Notes under the pieces: generated by a model | The model's database searches: none | Seen by the model: only the letters and a program-made list of their open reading frames with translations | What the model was told of the DNA's origin: nothing | Translations under genes and position numbers: made by a program | Shown here: positions 7,028-9,133 of the stretch, piece by piece | Layout of the letters: each line of letters begins with the position of its first letter | Position numbering within the stretch: the stretch's first letter is position 1 | Source of the DNA: an uncultured Bacilli bacterium | GTDB taxonomy: Bacteria > Bacillota_I > Bacilli_A > RF39 > UBA660 | Direction of reading: 5' to 3' | NCBI GenBank assembly: GCA_944363895.1 | Contig: CALVVP010000040.1 | Coordinates: 1 to 9,133, forward strand | DNA: 9,133 nt

Positions 7028-7549
7028 ATGGATTTAAGGGATATAAAAGAGTTTACAAAAGATTTTATTAAAATCGCTGTTTTAGTAATAATAGTATTCG
7101 CTATATATATGTGGGTAATAGGTATGCAGCAGGTGGTTGGCTCTAGTATGAATAATACCTTAAATAATGGAGATATGGTTTTACTATATAAAGCGGGTTA
7201 TAAAATAGGTGATGTCGAAAGATTCGATGTTATTTCATTTTATTATGATGAAACCAAATATTTAATTAAAAGAGTAATTGGTTTACCTGGTGAACATGTG
7301 GCTTATAAAGATAATAAACTATATATTAATGGTGAATATATTGAAGAAAATCGTGATTTTATTACGGAAGATTTTGATTTAAATGAGTTAGGTTATGATG
7401 TAATACCTGATGATATGTATTTTGTATTGGGCGATAATCGAGAAAATAGTTTAGATAGTAGAGAAATTGGTTTGGTTAAAAAAGAAGATATAGTCGGGGA
7501 AGCAATAGCACGGGTATGGCCGATTACAAGTATTAAATTAATTAAATAG
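7028..7549 (+). CDS. lepB: Type I signal peptidase, Gram-positive type
   Basis: A 173-residue membrane-anchored serine protease that removes signal peptides from exported proteins on the outer face of the membrane (family S26). A single N-terminal membrane segment (about 14-31) is followed by box B, GSSMNNTL, with catalytic Ser40. Box D, IKRVIGLPG, supplies the general base Lys81, and box E is LGDNRENSLDSR (about 134-145). This Ser-Lys dyad and short form match the SipS-like class. I prefer ATG 7028. GTG 7019 in frame would add three residues but coincides with the predicted transcript start. Neither has a recognisable Shine-Dalgarno sequence, which is unlike the neighbouring genes. The stop overlaps the ribosome binding site of the next gene, so the two are probably co-transcribed. 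The exported proteins on both sides, particularly the downstream one with an A-type cleavage site, are plausible clients, but a genome-wide housekeeping role is equally possible. Confidence 0.93.
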   Translation: MDLRDIKEFTKDFIKIAVLVIIVFAIYMWVIGMQQVVGSSMNNTLNNGDMVLLYKAGYKIGDVERFDVISFYYDETKYLIKRVIGLPGEHVAYKDNKLYINGEYIEENRDFITEDFDLNELGYDVIPDDMYFVLGDNRENSLDSREIGLVKKEDIVGEAIARVWPITSIKLIK

Positions 7550-7558
7550 GGAGGATTT

Positions 7559-7948
7559 ATGGCATATATTAAATTTAAAGAATTAACTAAATATTTTGAT
7601 TTTAAAGATGAGACAGATCCGAAAGATTTACCTTGGTATACTTTAGAATATACTTACGATGATGAAGAAATTATTTTGGGCTATAAAAATAGTAAAGACT
7701 ATGTTGTTTTTACGACTAAAAGAATGTATTTATTTGATCGTGATATAGCTGGTATCTATTATAAAAAAATTCATATTATTCCTTATAAATCAATATCAAG
7801 TGGCGCTATTGATTTTAAACCAGGGAAAGCGGAATTATTATTTTCCTTAGATAGTGGTTATCAATTACATATTAACTTTATAAACATGAATCATGATAAA
7901 AAAGAGAATTTAAAAAAAATATATAAAATCATTTTTAGCGGACATTAA
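7559..7948 (+). CDS. Small PH-domain protein (bacterial PH, bPH-type)
   Basis: A 129-residue soluble protein without signal peptide or membrane segment. The centre reads DYVVFTTKRMYLFDRD (about 47-62), followed by IHIIPYKSIS (71-80) and a strand-rich stretch ending in an amphipathic C-terminal helix (about 113-126). This is the pattern of the short bacterial pleckstrin-homology domain family: a vFTnkRlil.D core, a Gly before an IPYksI strand, then a final helix. Proteins of this family have no assigned enzymatic role, and oligomeric ring assembly is known for some members. The start has a strong ribosome binding site, GGGAGG (7549-7554), 4 bases upstream, overlapping the signal peptidase stop codon; the intergenic gap is 9 bases. 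Co-expression with a signal peptidase hints at a membrane or stress-related role, but that is inference. Family assignment is fairly confident; function is unknown. Confidence 0.8.
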   Translation: MAYIKFKELTKYFDFKDETDPKDLPWYTLEYTYDDEEIILGYKNSKDYVVFTTKRMYLFDRDIAGIYYKKIHIIPYKSISSGAIDFKPGKAELLFSLDSGYQLHINFINMNHDKKENLKKIYKIIFSGH

Positions 7949-7961
7949 AAGCCGTTTTTTT
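7937..7961 (+). terminator. Weak candidate terminator after the PH-domain gene
   Basis: AGCGG (7937-7941) can pair with CCGTT (7952-7956), including one G-U, around a 10-base loop that contains the stop codon. A run of seven T (7955-7961) follows directly. The stem is short, so the T-run and position are the main support. A second small AT palindrome, TCAATTTT / AAAATTGA (7964-7980), follows. Confidence 0.4.
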
Positions 7962-8044
7962 ATTCAATTTTTAAAATTGATTAGATAAATTTGCAAAATT
8001 TGTAAAAAAAATTCATTAAATTTTATTTTTTAGCGTTAAAATAC

Positions 8045-8077
8045 TTGATTTTTTTTGTATATTTGGTATTATATAAT
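8045..8077 (+). promoter_or_regulatory. Promoter of the Gln/Asp-repeat surface protein
   Basis: TTGATT (8045-8050) lies 16 bases before TATTAT (8067-8072), which is preceded by a TGG extended -10 (8064-8066). A perfect TATAAT overlaps at 8072-8077 but would leave a 21-base spacer. The DNA upstream (7981-8044) is very rich in A and T tracts, as in UP elements. The 186 bases between the PH gene and this gene hold no coding sequence that I can support. Confidence 0.55.
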
Positions 8078-8082
8078 TACAT

Positions 8083-8103
8083 TTAGGCGATTTTCTCGTC
8101 TAA
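8083..8103 (+). promoter_or_regulatory. Stem-loop at the 5' end of the surface protein mRNA
   Basis: TTAGGCGA (8083-8090) pairs with TCGTCTAA (8096-8103) over 8 pairs including one G-U, with a TTTTC loop. It would sit within the first bases of the transcript and ends 17 bases before the ribosome binding site. There is no U-run after it, so it is not a terminator. A 5' mRNA-stabilising hairpin is the most likely role. Confidence 0.45.
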
Positions 8104-8134
8104 TTGAATATTCATATTACGGGAGGGGAAATAT

Positions 8135-9133
8135 ATGGATAAGAAAAAAATTATTATCGTTATAGTTGTTTTCTTACTCTTAGGTACTATGGTTTATTCA
8201 TTCGCCAACCCTGGTACTGGAGATGAACAACTAGAAGGTAATGATCCACCAACTGAAGAACAAGGTGGCAACCAAGATGATGGTCAAGATGATGAACAAC
8301 AAGGGGACAGCCAAGATGATAATCAAGATGACGAGCAACAAGATGATAGTCAAGATGACAATCAACAAGGAAATGATACACCTGTAGCTGGTGGTGATGA
8401 TTCTGTTGAGCAAACTACTGATTATTTATCTTTAGCACAACAAGCAGTAGAAAAAGCTGAACAATCTTTAGCGCAAGGTGATGTTACTGAAGCTAATGAA
8501 GCTATTCAAGATGTTATTGATAATGCTAATGAAGATGTTAGTGATTTGCAAAATCGAATTGAAAATGTTCAAAACATTATTGATTTTGAAACATTATTAA
8601 CACAATTAGAAAATAAAACAAATGGTACTACTAATAAAGATGAATTAGATGTTGTAAGAAATGATGAAGAAACTACAACAACGACAACAACTTTAGATAA
8701 TTTAGTAGCAGATTTAGCTAATGTTGAAACTAATGCTGATAAAATAGTTAGTTTAACTAATCGCTATAATACAGTATTAGCTAAATTAGAAGATACTACT
8801 CCACCTAGTGTAGAAGGTATCGTAAATGGCGAATATACCAAAGGACCAGTAAGTTTAACAATTACTGATGATGCTAGTTTCACAGCTACATTAAATGGTG
8901 AAAACTATGTTACTGGTACGGAATTTGAAGATGGCGAATATACTTTAACTGTAATTGATGCTTCATTTAATACAAGCGTTGTTACTTTTACAGTTGATAA
9001 TGTAATACCAACATTTAATTATACAAATGGTAAAATTGTTAAAGAAGGGACTTTAGTTTTTGATGATGCAAATTTTGATTACATTAAATTATATAATCAT
9101 ATAACTAAAGAAACTGAAATTATTTATGCAAAT
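8135..9133 (+). CDS. Exported multidomain surface protein with Gln/Asp-rich repeats and Ig-like domain (3' end outside window)
   Basis: An open frame of 333 codons with no stop before the right edge. A strong ribosome binding site, GGGAGGGG (8121-8128), lies 6 bases before the ATG. The product begins with a signal peptide: MDKKK, then a hydrophobic run to about residue 20, then YSFA with likely signal peptidase I cleavage after Ala24. Residues 30-90 are a Gln/Asp/Gly-rich hydrophilic linker with a 13-residue tandem repeat. Residues 95-160 and 187-220 are predicted helices, possibly coiled coil, separated by a seven-Thr run (180-186). From about 221 (TTPPSVEG) to 290 there is a bacterial Ig-like domain with TATLNGENY, EDGEYTLTVID and VVTFTVD. 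A second module begins at IPTFNYTNG (291 onward). It is probably a wall- or membrane-associated surface protein; the anchor would lie beyond the window. I do not recognise a named family for the whole. Confidence 0.85.
   Translation, partial: MDKKKIIIVIVVFLLLGTMVYSFANPGTGDEQLEGNDPPTEEQGGNQDDGQDDEQQGDSQDDNQDDEQQDDSQDDNQQGNDTPVAGGDDSVEQTTDYLSLAQQAVEKAEQSLAQGDVTEANEAIQDVIDNANEDVSDLQNRIENVQNIIDFETLLTQLENKTNGTTNKDELDVVRNDEETTTTTTTLDNLVADLANVETNADKIVSLTNRYNTVLAKLEDTTPPSVEGIVNGEYTKGPVSLTITDDASFTATLNGENYVTGTEFEDGEYTLTVIDASFNTSVVTFTVDNVIPTFNYTNGKIVKEGTLVFDDANFDYIKLYNHITKETEIIYAN
8288..8365 (+). repeat. Tandem 39-bp repeat (two units) encoding an acidic Gln/Asp linker
   Basis: Units 8288-8326 and 8327-8365 encode DDEQQGDSQDDNQ and DDEQQDDSQDDNQ, residues 52-64 and 65-77 of the surface protein. 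Most differences are synonymous (GAT/GAC, GAA/GAG, AGC/AGT); the only amino-acid change is Gly to Asp. Shorter CAAGATGA words continue on the left side. Such in-frame repeats can expand or contract without breaking the gene and act as flexible spacers. Confidence 0.75.

Noticed and set aside
7139..7165. Asn in place of Pro in signal peptidase box B (SMNNTL instead of SMxPTL) as a loss-of-function sign
   Set aside because: The catalytic Ser and Lys and box E are intact, and as far as I recall SMxNTL forms are found in other Firmicutes signal peptidases.
8240..8370. Short repeats as a CRISPR array
   Set aside because: The repeats are in frame, contiguous without unique spacers, and encode an acidic linker in an open gene.
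8187..8413. Two minus-strand hydrophobic frames opposite the Gln/Asp repeat
   Set aside because: Antisense of CAA/GAT codons gives Leu, Val, Ile and His automatically. The plus-strand gene with signal peptide and ribosome binding site explains the region.

Overview
This is an AT-rich window on one coding strand. It resembles a low-GC Gram-positive bacterium (Bacillota). The rpoB-rpoC pair has the Firmicutes-type sequence. Ribosome binding sites are strong, intrinsic terminators are simple stem plus U-run, and the signal peptidase is of the single-membrane-anchor Gram-positive type. Tryptophan is encoded by TGG and no in-frame TGA is read through, so the standard code fits. The exact lineage cannot be read from the sequence. 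An uncultured host-associated member of the Bacilli/Clostridia side is my inference.

Layout. Positions 2-4518 hold the end of rpoB and a complete rpoC, with one base of overlap between stop and start and a terminator hairpin built over the rpoC stop codon. A new promoter begins in the tail of that terminator and drives a large prepilin-like gene (4589-6892). Its product has a type IV prepilin leader and helix, Ig/HYR-like stalk domains, and a C-terminal formylglycine-enzyme-like/C-type-lectin-like domain. After a second terminator and a strikingly palindromic promoter region come a type I signal peptidase (7028-7549) and a small PH-domain protein (7559-7948), which look like an operon. A further promoter with a 5' UTR hairpin precedes a secreted or anchored surface protein (8135 to the end, incomplete) with a Gln/Asp-rich repeat linker, helical segments and an Ig-like domain.

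Information-processing genes therefore sit next to a cell-surface module: a pilin-type presumed adhesin, a signal peptidase that could process exported neighbours, and an exported multidomain protein.

The most interesting observation is a run of 12 G residues inside the prepilin leader. At length 12 the frame is open. One G fewer or one G more leads to a stop codon within a few codons, and no in-frame ATG, GTG or TTG is seen before the membrane helix. This is the pattern of an ON/OFF phase-variable contingency gene. The same protein ends in a domain of the kind often diversified by diversity-generating retroelements, so it may be varied at both ends; the second half of that idea is speculative. 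Separately, the RNA polymerase trigger loop carries Ile-Asn where almost all bacteria have Phe-His, which is unusual at an active-site position.
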